A stretch of 64,000 bases of DNA from Membranipora membranacea (lineage: Eukaryota > Bryozoa > Gymnolaemata > Cheilostomatida > Membraniporidae): NCBI GenBank assembly GCA_914767715.1, contig OU612072.1, positions 18,166,001 through 18,230,000 of the forward strand. Direction: 5' to 3'. The notes below the pieces were generated by a model. The model was not told the DNA's origin. It did no database searches and was given only the letters and a program-made list of their open reading frames with translations. The translations under genes were made by a program, and so were the position numbers. Shown here piece after piece: positions 31,301 to 40,765 of the stretch (position 1 is its first letter; every line of letters begins with the position of its first letter).

Positions 31301-34300
31301 TCTAACGGTCAAATCAACACCAGGTGCTGATGTACATTCGGCAATGTCAGGCAATTGTGCAGCCACATGGCTACAACACATTGAGTGTTATCACCACAGC
31401 TCATAACTCTCCTCAACAAGGAGCAAGAAGAATAAACCAGGAGCTGATTTACATCTGACAATGTCAGCTGATTGTTTATCGACATAACTTCAGCACACAT
31501 AGAGTGTCATATTTACTGAGTGTCAATGGGCGTCAATATGTGTGAACCAGATATAGCTATGCGTGACATGCGTGACTTGTGTTGTAAGTAAGAATATAAT
31601 GGTACCCTCTAAACTATCAGACAACTTAGGGAAGATTTGAATAACGTGCAGAGCCAATTCTGGCTTCACAAAGATTGAGAACTGTGCAATGAATAAATCC
31701 ATGGTATCAAATGTTTTGTCAATGAGATCTAAACAATTGAATGTGTCTGGTGCTTTTTTATCACCATTCATCATCCGATCTCAGGCTTGAGAAAAAATCT
31801 CAACATTTTGCAACCTTTGGGGTCTACCATCAGTAGAAACTAGAGAGGTGCCATAAATTAATTATCGAGGCTGGATTACCTAGAGAGACCCTCAGAATCC
31901 CACTTATTATCACGACTAGGGTCCTCTCCTTTATCAGCAAATAAGGTTACACAGCAATCATGCTGGAATTTCAGTCTCAAATCAACATTTGCCAATTTTG
32001 ATGACAATACTTTTGACGAATCCGCCATAAACTATTAAATTCATATCAGTCCAAACAGCTTTATATAACAATCATCAACCTAAGCTAAAACTTTATACCC
32101 AGATTTAATTACCTGTGGAAATAAAAAACAGCAAACTTCTATTTGTTAAGTTCTAAATTTCATTCCATTATTAAAATTAAAGCATTGCCAGCGACAGGTC
32201 ATCACACTGTAACGCACAGACTTACCAGCGAGAGATTTAGTAGCAGTGAGCACCAACCAGAACCAAAACCACCTCAACCAGTCTAATGACTTCTACAATA
32301 CCGTAAGATAATCTTGTTAACTGACATCAAATACCACAAGCCCACAATAATATCAATGTTTTTTTGGGTACACTAGGTTTTATTTGACCACCATGTGTGT
32401 GGGGTGGTGACTATATACCCTTGCACGCCGGAACAGACGGTCTTTCTCGAAGGGGATCTTTATACTATGTGCGACTTCACAGTAGACCTCCTGAGTTTAA
32501 GATCCTGATGAAGCAATTTAGCACACAAGCAACTAATGGTCTGATATGGCACAGTTGTTCCAGTGACCTGCTGGATTCGAACCCATCAACTCCCCATCTT
32601 TGAAATTTTGTTCTCAATTGTAAGATAGACCTAAGTATAAGCTGATATCAATGAGCGTCAAATTCTGCCTGTCCTGACTGTTTTATTCCATGAACACAGT
32701 GCACACTGACATTGAGACTACACACTATTATCATGTATATCATGTGTATCTCTGATCGTTAGAGTCAATTTAGTACGAGTACCTAACATGTATCCGCCCC
32801 TAACTGTAAAATTGAACTCTGGTGATCACGCCAAATTCATTGAGATGGTACTCTGTTAAGTGAATCTAGCTAATGAGCTAATGATCAAAGAGATACACCG
32901 GTATATCATGTGATCATTATGCCCACACAGTACACACTCACTTGGCCTGCAGGATAGCCTTGTGACATAGTCTATCTCTGCAGCACAGCATCGATGGCAT
33001 TCCCCTCCATCAAGAAAAGCAACTCCAAGAGTTCAAGGTATTCAGATTGCAAAGCCAGTGTTCCATTTAGGCCTAAATAAATTACCAAATTAGGGGTTAT
33101 CATTATTATGCCAATTTAGGTACAAGCCCTATGCTGCAGAGACGAACTACGTCTCAACAGTTCGCACATGCGCAGAGTGGTGTACACTGAGTACCACCTA
33201 TTGAGGTCACTAACGAGGTCACTGTCGAGGTCACTAACGAGTTCACTAACGAGGTCACTGTCGAGGTCACTAACCGGGTCCACTGGATCGGGTTGAGGTT
33301 CCTCCTCCTCCTCTTCATCTGTAGAATATTCCTCCATAGTCTCTCCATTTATAAAGTGTATAATACGCCGAGGTACTCTCTTCTTCTTACCTCCTACCTC
33401 AGAGAGCTCGAGTTCTGTCGCCAGCTCATCAGCACCCTGTGAACAAAACAAACAAATTGAATAAAATGTCAGATTTACTGTATATACTGAAGGGCAGTAT
33501 AAATAATCTCTGTTTATTCGCCAAGTACCGAGTTACCTGCAGGGAGTCAGGCTCATCTCATTCATACCTCACAGCCGGAGTTCATTAAAAAGACATGTTA
33601 GATGATGGGGGAGGGGAGGAGATAAGGCCTGAAAGGTTTCATTCACCATCTCAAATTACAGCAGAGGTGAGGAAAGCACCTTGGAAGATCCTCAATAACG
33701 GTGACAATAAAAATTTGAACACCAAGCAAACTATAAGTAACTACAGTCATTTCCTCAATGAGGTGCAACATATCATCACAAACTGACACCACTAATAAAC
33801 AGCTGGCTCTCGGACACAGTCAAGCTGATATGTACGCAACAATAGGAAAAGTAGCTGATCAGCATTGGGAAGCACGCGTTTTTATATACAGTGTAAGTTG
33901 GTTAATTCAGACTTTATAATTCAGAACTCCTGTTAATTCAGAGAAGGAAAATTGGTCCCTTCAGCCAGATCTCAATGCATTCTCATGTCACTTAGTTCAG
34001 ATTCTCAATTTGGACATATTCTTGTGGTCCCCAGAGATTTGAATAAAGTGAAGTGCACTGTAGAAATAAAACCATATCTTTCTGATGAATGCAAGTTCAG
34101 ACGCTCTACAAACCAGTAGCGGAGTTAGCTCCGTGCTCCTCTGCCTCTCCACAGTGAAGACCCGATCTCCCTCTCCTCTAGACTCAGGCTCAGACATAAT
34201 AAGTCCGCTCACACTCACCACATAACCTCGTGTGAGATCAGAATGTACAAGAGTGTGAGGCTGCGAAACAAGTAATCTAACCCCAACCAGATGCAATGGA

Positions 34301-37300
34301 CCATGAAACTGCTGGGTGGTGGTTTTAACACCACATTGGAATTGAATTAAACTACAAGGCATGTGCTAAATACCTGGAAAAATAACCATCAGCCAACCAT
34401 TGATAGTCGCCAACCATCAGTGTGGTTTATAAAATATCAATCAACGCTCTTTTTGCAAACTTAATTTCTGATTCCTACGGATTATGTGGTTTCTAGTAAT
34501 CTAAAACTATAATGAGCCAGACATGGATAGGATCTGATGATGGATGGACTCATGGCACAAAAATAAGCAATGCTTTTCTGATAGTGAGGTTGAGGTCACA
34601 CAAAGTAAATGAAGGTTTCAGCATTACAGGGAAGTACTGGGAGCAGTTTTTACATTTTAAGAAATCATGAATGAATGTTCATTTTTACAGAGATATCAGA
34701 TTCGATTTCAGTAACAAATTGGTGCAATCCAAATTAGCCCTTTAGATGTATGAATTATGTAACTGAATTAGACTAAGGGAATATAGTTTACTGTTTCAAA
34801 TGTCTTTTAACAAATTGATTTAATTTCAAGTTGAACTGATCACGTTTGGCGTCTGCATTTCAGAGTTGCTCTTTGTCCAAAGAACAGGAGCGGAATGAAG
34901 GATAATTGGAGAAACTCACACCTATAAATTTAAGATGAAAAGGAACTAGTTTAGTTAAGCAGTTACCCCGTGGTAAGGTGGAATAGGTGAGGGGACAACT
35001 CACCAAATATGTCAAACTATAGTTACAGATAGTTACTTAATTACCAAAAAAGGAAGTCGTCACAACTGCCAACAACAGGTTTTCCCAGGTGTTCAATAAA
35101 CACTGAATCTCAAACTAGATTTTTATCAAACTTTCATCAAATCAATAATCAAACAAAGTGACAAATAGAGCAGATCACTGGAATATATGAAACGGTAAGG
35201 AAGCCTGACGCTGGACATTCGGTAAGCTTATACCCTTCAGCTGGCGCCTTATAGAGTTCCTACTCTCGAGTCAAGCTGAGGTCATTTGACTACAGGGCTC
35301 TCATGATGGTCAATGTATGGTCCCACCTACCTGCAGCCCTTGCTCCTAAGCCAATGTCGTTCTTTTTCTTTTGAATGCGTGGAAAGTAATAATAGCAACT
35401 GCATGCCAACCAAAGTTCAACTTCAGATCCAGACAATGTCGTACCAAAAGAACATAGCAATAGCAATGCAAAGCAAAACACCATTACATCATCAGCACAC
35501 AGCAGCACACATAAAAACATTCTCCTCTAATCAGTCTTTTTTGTAGTCAGCTGGGATTGAAGTTACAAAGCGATTTTTCAACATGTGATGAGAGAAAACT
35601 GTACAATACTATAATGTGTACAAAGATGTAACAAACAGCTCAGGGTGTGACAGTGGGTATGATCGGTTATAGTCTGAGACAGAGGTGAAAGGCCTTTTAC
35701 TCTGCCAGCAACAGATCTAACTGTGAGGGCTATACCACAAGCAGCCTACTTTATCCCAAGAATGAAGTTTCATGTTCCTGTATGGACTTCGATTATAGCA
35801 CACGGCACTTTGCCGATTTGTTGGCTCTGATTGGTGGGTGAGGAGAAGAGCCAATGCCAGGTCATATGGTTCATTCAGGAAGGTACCTAACTTATAATTA
35901 ATGTGGGATGATGCATGAGATGAAAATTGGATGTGATTCTGGACCCATAACTCTCGGATCTCTAAGCAGGCGCTCTACCGATGGCACTATCAGGATATGT
36001 AATGATCTCTAAGCAGGCGCTCTACCAATGGCAATATCAGGATATGTAATGATCTCTAAGCAGGCGCTCTACCGATGGCACTATCAGGAAATGTAATGAT
36101 CTCTAAGCAGGCGCTCTACCGATGGCACTATCAGGATATGTAATGATCTCTAAGCAGGCGCTCTACCAATGGCACTATCAGGATATGTAATGATCTCTAA
36201 GCAGGCGCTCTACCGATGGCACTATCAGGATATGTAATGATCTCTAAGCAGGCGCTCTACCAATGGCAATATCAGGATATGTAATGATCTCTAAGCAGGC
36301 GCTCTACCGATGGCACTATCAGGAAATGTAATGATCTCTAAGCAGGGGCTCTACCGATGGCACTATCAGGATATGTAATGATCTCTAAGCAGGCGCTCTA
36401 CCAATGGCACTATCAGGATATGTAATGATCTCTAAGCAGGCGCTCTACCAATGGCACTATCAGGATATGTAATGATCTCTAAGCAGGCGCTCTACCAATG
36501 GCACTATCAGGATATGTAATGGTCTCTAAGCAGGCGCTCTACCAATGGCACTATCAGGATATGTAATGATCTCTAAGCAGGCGCTCTACCGATGGCACTA
36601 TCAGGATATGTAATGATCTCTAAGCAGGCGCTCTACCAATGGCAATATCAGGATATGTAATGATCTCTAAGCAGGCGCTCTACCGATGGCACTATCAGGA
36701 AATGTAATGATCTCTAAGCAGGGGCTCTACCGATGGCACTATCAGGATATGTAATGATCTCTAAGCAGGCGCTCTACCAATGGCACTATCAGGATATGTA
36801 ATGATCTCTAAGCAGGCGCTCTACCAATGGCACTATCAGGATATGTAATGATCTCTAAGCAGGCGCTCTACCAATGGCACTATCAGGATATGTAATGATC
36901 TCTGAGCAGGCGCTCTACCAATGGCACTGTCAGGCTATATAATGATCTCTGAGCAGGCGCTCTACCAATGGCACTATCAGGATATATAATGATCTCTGAG
37001 CAGGCGCTCTACCAATGGCACTAACAGGATATGTAATGGTAAGGAACTTAATCATTAAGGAGCCCAGAGCCAGCCCATAAAGTACTTCCGTATATCAAAA
37101 GTTAGGCAATGCTAAGGTCAAAGATACTTTCCTGAATGTACCATAAGATCTGGCAATGGCTCTTCTTCTCTGCACCCACCAATCAGAGCCAACATATTAG
37201 CTATCAGCATTCATCTCTGCCATCATTCTGAAATCATCCCAGTTGGCAACTGGTAAATTCCAACAAAGATGGAATTTACCAGTTGCCAACTGGGATGATA

Positions 37301-40180
37301 CTATCCTCATAAATAACATCAAGCCTGCCAATCCAGTCCAGGCACACCCAGTACCTCATCCTTCATTCCAACACACTCTAACAAACCTCCAACATTACAA
37401 AAATTTGCTGTTCTGAATGTGCACTATAGCAGTCGCTGGCGATGGGTGATGTTAGATGTGTGGGACATGTCTTACAGCCGCTGCCACACGTCTCCCAACG
37501 CCAGCGAGGGCTACGTGCTCATTCAGAACAACATAGTTTTTTGCAATGGCCCGTACAGAACTAAACTTTTTCTGTAATGACATTACAGCCCCCTTCAGTC
37601 CACATACATAGCATGCAAAAGCTGCAGTTGTCGACTTGAATTTGTGAGTGACTGACCACAGGGTGGATACTGAGTTTCATTAATTTATAAGCAGAAAATC
37701 CAGTTATTCCCAGTCCCCAGGAAATATACATTATACATAGGCACTTATACATACACTGAAGTGATCAATATGATATAATAATACATGAACCTATGGAAAA
37801 AAATTGTATAGGAACTATCATCATGAATTGAATAATAATAAGTTAGGCACTGCAAAGGCATTTTCAAAGGTAGTCTGATCAATTTTTAAACCAACTCACC
37901 AGATGTAAAATTGTGTCACGAATTCAACTGTGTTTTTATTTTTTAGATCAGAGCACTGGATCAAAAGTTAGGGGGGATTTGGTGACGCAAAATTTCAGCA
38001 AAATCTCAATGATAAAGTGTCCCTGGCACCCAACATTCTTGACGTCGCGTCATACATGGTTACTGAGCAATGCACTCCTCTAGCTTATCTATAATGTGTG
38101 CATTTCTTTCATCTAAGTGTCTAGCTGTACTAATTCTACCCTGCTGATCACAATGCAATTTTCAGATTTGTTCTAGGACCAATACTTTAGGAGATAGTGA
38201 GCCATCAAACACTGACATTTTGAGTCGATTTGTTAATATGCTGTATATCAAAACGTATGAAGGCTTTAACATAGAGTTATTCATACTAGGGTGGCATACA
38301 GTTTCACAGGATTGCCCCTCTTGTACTAATTTTCCCCTTGTGATCATGATGCAATGTTCAGATCTTTTCTAGGACCAAAATTACCGGATATAGAGGGCTG
38401 TCAAACACCGAGAGACGTGAGGGAAAGATAAAACATGACGAATTCAAAAGCGAGAGAGAGTTTACGGTAATTAAGATGTATGAGGGGGTGAGATGAGATA
38501 AGCCTAGGATACTCAGAATCTTCTGGCTCTAAGTCATACAATCTAATAGAACTTGCTCACACCAAACAATGGAAACTTATATACAACTCAAAAATCTTGT
38601 GTGAATATGTTGATCTAAGTTTGGAAGTAATCTATGCTCTTAAATTTGTGGAATAAAACACCATACTATTTAATTAAGTCTATTTGCATAAACCAGTCAA
38701 AAAGCTGTTATGTAGGTATTTAATTTGCTTTCGGAATCAGCTTGTAATGTAAATCTTCACTTTCGCACCGAGACATAGGATGCTAGTGAAGGCAGGCAAA
38801 GTCAGCGCAGAGATAGATGTTCAATAACCTTGAGACAAACAAACTCTAGGGTGCATTTTGTAGTAGTCTCATGCGCTATTATATTACAACAAGATGCTGT
38901 ATCAAGGATCTATCTTGGTTAAGGTAGACTTAATTCTCTCATGTATCACAGTATGTTATGGTACAAAACCACACAGGATACATAAATATACATCAGTGGT
39001 TGTAGAGATAGGCTTATATTTCAGGGCAGACACTGACTAAATGCTTCTTATGCTGAGGTGAGCAGGTAGGTGCAGTTATGTTAAGAGCATGTAGTGTGCT
39101 GGTCAGATTAAGTCATAGATAAATCCTAAGATGTTATTGTTTACATGACCACACACTGTCAATGTCTTTTTGGAGTGAGCTTGCTACTACTACTACTACT
39201 ACCACTAGTGAGAAAAGATTTAAGTGATCATCTTCATCAGCTCTCAGGAGTTTGTCATAGGAGTCTAGCACTTGACAATGGATAGAACATTTTACCAACT
39301 TAGGCTCAACTGTCTTCAGTAACATGATGGATTTGGAAGCAAAACAATCAAATTTTGAACAAAATGAAGTGACTAGTAGCTAGGCCTGCCACACACTCTA
39401 TTTTGTTCCATCAGCACTTTTTGTAAGTAGTCTCTAGGTCTGCATAAGGTTGTCATGAATAGGAATCACATTGACTGCAGTTTGAAACATGCTATGCACA
39501 CAATGTCATGATGCAAGCAACCATTCATTGATATTGAGAAAAAAAATATACTGAAAGTTATTTTGTAAATATGACATTCTTAAAATGATTGTAGTTTCAC
39601 TATTCACGCTTTGATTTTCTTGAATGTATACATTTTCAGAATCAGCAGACTCTGTAGAATATTCCCTCTGCAACAATGTATGACTTAAAATGTTTCTGAA
39701 AAAAGTTACAAGTGTCTGAATGTCAGCAAACTTTGGTCAACCATCTTTCCAAGATTTACTGAAGTAATAGACCTGTTTTTGGCATAGCTAGATCCGCGTG
39801 ATTCTGATGATTCTGAGACTATTTTCATTTTGTCTCTAGGTTTTCCCAGTCAGGAAATACTTGAGGAAAACCACACCCATGTTTTGCTAAAAATACGCGA
39901 GTGCACAGGGACAAATTCATATATGAAAATTTGAGCCTTTTCAGAATTGATATTGGGAGCCTTTGCAGTGCCTAAATAAGTGGTTGTTTGATTATTAAGT
40001 TTTTGGTATTGCCAAGTATAAGAGAACTTCTCATTATCTAAAAACTGTATAATAACATACCTGGCCTGCCATTTCGTCAAACACTACACTATGGTCACCA
40101 CTGCTGACCTGCCTAAGCGCTGCAACTGGCTGTTCTTCATGGTTCCCTGCCATTTCCTGAATTTCCATGGGGGCAGCCAT
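28384..40180 (-). CDS. FAM177A1: FAM177 family protein (FAM177A1 orthologue), five exons
   Basis: Exons on the minus strand: 40180-40061, 33436-33275, 32292-32226, 30238-30141 and 28656-28384 (stop TAG). All phases match, giving 239 aa; human FAM177A1 is 236 aa. Order: acidic N-terminus ending VVFDEMAGQ; KKKRVPRRIIHFINGETMEE followed by YSTDEEEEEE; hydrophobic WLRWFWFWLVLTATKSLA; ADFLGEKLAWFFGITTPKYQ then YVIDEYHKMKEE; and a Q/E/S-rich tail. The blocks match the family in sequence and order. FAM177A1 is reported as a Golgi/membrane-associated protein of poorly defined function. Exon 1 is set by the ATG at 40180 and a strong CAG/GTATGT donor. Exon 2 has three further in-frame donor-like sites downstream (see 33190-33275). 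Intron 1 is 6.6 kb and rich in repeats. Follows the SLC35A-like gene in the same direction, 585 nt away. Confidence 0.94.
28750..28925. repeat. Foldback MITE, family F (copy 1)
   Basis: Left AATTTGGAGTTATCTACTCA and right TGAGTAGAGAACTCCAAAT are inverted, with a CAAAACAAAACCAAA-rich middle. A second copy is at 63378-63535. Lies in FAM177 intron 4. Confidence 0.75.
29250..29475. repeat. Foldback MITE, family D (copy 2)
   Basis: CTATTGTATGTATATCTCCG at the left and CAATCAGAGATACACATGAT plus AGTGTAGTCTCGATATCAGT at the right match copies at 24455 and 32695. Lies in FAM177 intron 4. Confidence 0.7.
29782..29863. repeat. Nested inverted repeat
   Basis: CAGCCAGCCCTTAATGGCGT pairs with the right end ATGCCATTAAGGGCTGGCTG. 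Inside, CCTTAATGGCGTTCGA pairs exactly with TCGAACGCCATTAAGG. Three copies of the TTAATGGC core alternate in orientation, so two mutually exclusive hairpins are possible. Lies in FAM177 intron 4. Confidence 0.88.
29939..30129 (+). repeat. 11-bp satellite (TACATACTACA)n, about 17 copies
   Basis: Uninterrupted, nearly identical copies. Lies in FAM177 intron 4 and starts only 11 nt inside the intron from the exon 4 donor (30141). Because 11 is not a multiple of three, all three plus frames stay open and give spurious tyrosine/histidine/threonine ORFs. Confidence 0.95.
30530..30855. repeat. Paired foldback fragments, family G
   Basis: 30534-30625 (TGAAATGCTACTACCAGCTA then TTGAGCACTTAAACTAG) and 30765-30850 (GCTAGTATTGGCATTTTATT mirrored by GAAATGCCAATACCAGCC) are related to elements at 41090-41185 and 47055-47110. 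Lies in FAM177 intron 3. Confidence 0.55.
32695..32940. repeat. Foldback MITE, family D (copy 3)
   Basis: Left GACATTGAGACTACACACTA and TGTGTATCTCTGATCGTTAG; right ATGATCAAAGAGATACACCG and GTATATCATGTGATC. Lies in FAM177 intron 2. Confidence 0.75.
33190..33275 (-). promoter_or_regulatory. Tandem in-frame 5' splice-site array after FAM177 exon 2
   Basis: On the minus strand GTTAGTG(A) begins at 33274 (used in the model, CCG/GTTAGT), 33250, 33238 and 33214, inside 12/24-bp repeats. Offsets of 24, 36 and 60 nt are multiples of three, with no stop between. Alternative use would add 8, 12 or 20 acidic residues (repeats of VSDLDSDL and VSEL). Confidence 0.6.
33898..34052. repeat. Pogo/Tigger-like MITE, family H (copy 1)
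   Basis: Starts TACAGTGTAAGTTGGTTAAT and ends AAGTGAAGTGCACTGTA, with inner TTATAATTCAGAACTCCTGT. A close copy is at 55203-55388. The end sequence is reminiscent of pogo/Tigger elements; no transposase is present. Confidence 0.7.
34114..34197 (-). CDS. Possible alternative first exon of FAM177
   Basis: Minus-strand ATG at 34197 opens 28 codons (MSEPESRGEGDRVFTVERQR...) ending CTG/GTTTGT in phase 0, which would join FAM177 exon 2 in frame. The donor is weaker than that of 40061, and the N-terminus is less like the family. It may be an alternative promoter product or chance. Confidence 0.25.
34198..35818. other. FAM177 intron 1, proximal part, nothing recognised
   Basis: No coding exon, tRNA or clear repeat pair was found in this 1.6 kb stretch. 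Short ORFs on both strands lack domain similarity. Confidence 0.5.
35819..37194. mobile_element. TIR element expanded by an internal 47-bp tandem array
   Basis: About 62-bp terminal inverted repeats: TGTTGGCTCTGATTGGTGGG at 35819 and its complement ending at 37194. They continue through GAGCCAATGCCAGGTCATAT and TTCATTCAGGAAGGTA. The same end family forms simple short MITEs at 46374-46502 and 54505-54661. Here the middle is occupied by a 1081-bp satellite (35957-37037). Lies in FAM177 intron 1. Confidence 0.85.
35957..37037 (-). repeat. 23 exact-length copies of a 47-bp tRNA-like unit
   Basis: The unit begins GATCTCTAAGCAGGCGCTCT and continues ACCGATGGCACTATCAGGAT then ATGTAAT. The length is exactly 23 x 47 bp, with no indels. 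Variants (CGATGG/CAATGG, GGATATG/GGAAATG, GGCGCTC/GGGGCTC, TAAGC/TGAGC) recur in order: units 6-12 equal units 14-20, showing an eight-unit higher-order period (376 bp). The reverse strand reads GCCATCGGTAGAGCGCCTGC, resembling a tRNA D-arm with A box. This suggests the unit came from a tRNA or SINE head. Confidence 0.95.
37233..37299. repeat. Perfect 30-bp-arm hairpin, 7-nt loop
   Basis: ATCATCCCAGTTGGCAACTG plus GTAAATTCCA pairs exactly with 37270-37299; the loop is ACAAAGA. The arm sequence CCAGTTGGCAACTGG is itself nearly palindromic. It sits just outside the TIR element at 35819-37194, in FAM177 intron 1. Resembles a precursor hairpin or a minimal foldback element; no evidence of processing. 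Confidence 0.92.
37300..40060. other. FAM177 intron 1, distal part
   Basis: A diverged direct duplication is present: 38127-38200 and 38322-38405 share TGTACTAATT, TGATCA..ATGCAAT..TCAGAT, TCTAGGACCAA and a CATCAAACACTGA/TGTCAAACACCGA block. A (TAC)n-type run lies at 39183-39208. Otherwise no coding exon or known repeat was recognised. Confidence 0.5.
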
Positions 40181-40765
40181 TTTTCACCTAGGATACTGAG
40201 TTTTTTGTGATGTCTGGTTGTATTGTGGACTCCAATTGGTCAAAAGGAAATAGACATCAGAATGCGCATAAAAAACACGAGTAGACAACTTCAATATTCA
40301 GCAACAACTTTAGGTGGTGAAGATAACTCCTAAATTAGTCATTCATACTATTTACCTGGAAGTGTCCCAAACTCCCCGTTAGCCAAAGAGTATCAACTCC
40401 TTGCTTTTACAAAACGTCACAATGGTGTAAGATATGAGGTATATGCATTGAGATCCTGGTGACGGAAGGTTTTGGACAGCATACCAATTGATTCAATTAA
40501 AGATGGCCGGTGCTGAACAATTGCATCATTTTATGTTTCAGGCGAAGATCCTTGATCAAGGGATATGATCTTACATTCGCAATTTCTACACTTGTCTGAT
40601 GAGGCTTTCTAGACTCTGTCCTGCCATGGCAATTATTGACAAAGCCTTCCAATCAATTTTATATACTGTTCTACACACAAATTTCACTTTCACATGCCTC
40701 CGTGTTTATTGATAAATACTCATTAATCAAACAGCAATAGAAAAAAGCTGCGTGGTCTAGTTTTC
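40181..40765. promoter_or_regulatory. Intergenic: FAM177 promoter side and SLC35A-like 3' end
   Basis: 585 nt between the FAM177 start codon and the SLC35A-like stop codon. The FAM177 promoter should lie here; no TATA box was identified. The upstream gene's AATAAA is at 40705-40710. Confidence 0.5.
40705..40710 (-). terminator. Candidate poly(A) signal of SLC35A-like gene
   Basis: AATAAA on the minus strand, 56 nt past the stop codon at 40766. Confidence 0.55.

Noticed and set aside
35957-37037. CRISPR-like array (regular direct repeats)
   Set aside because: Units are contiguous 47-bp tandem copies with no unique spacers, in a eukaryotic intron and inside a TIR element.
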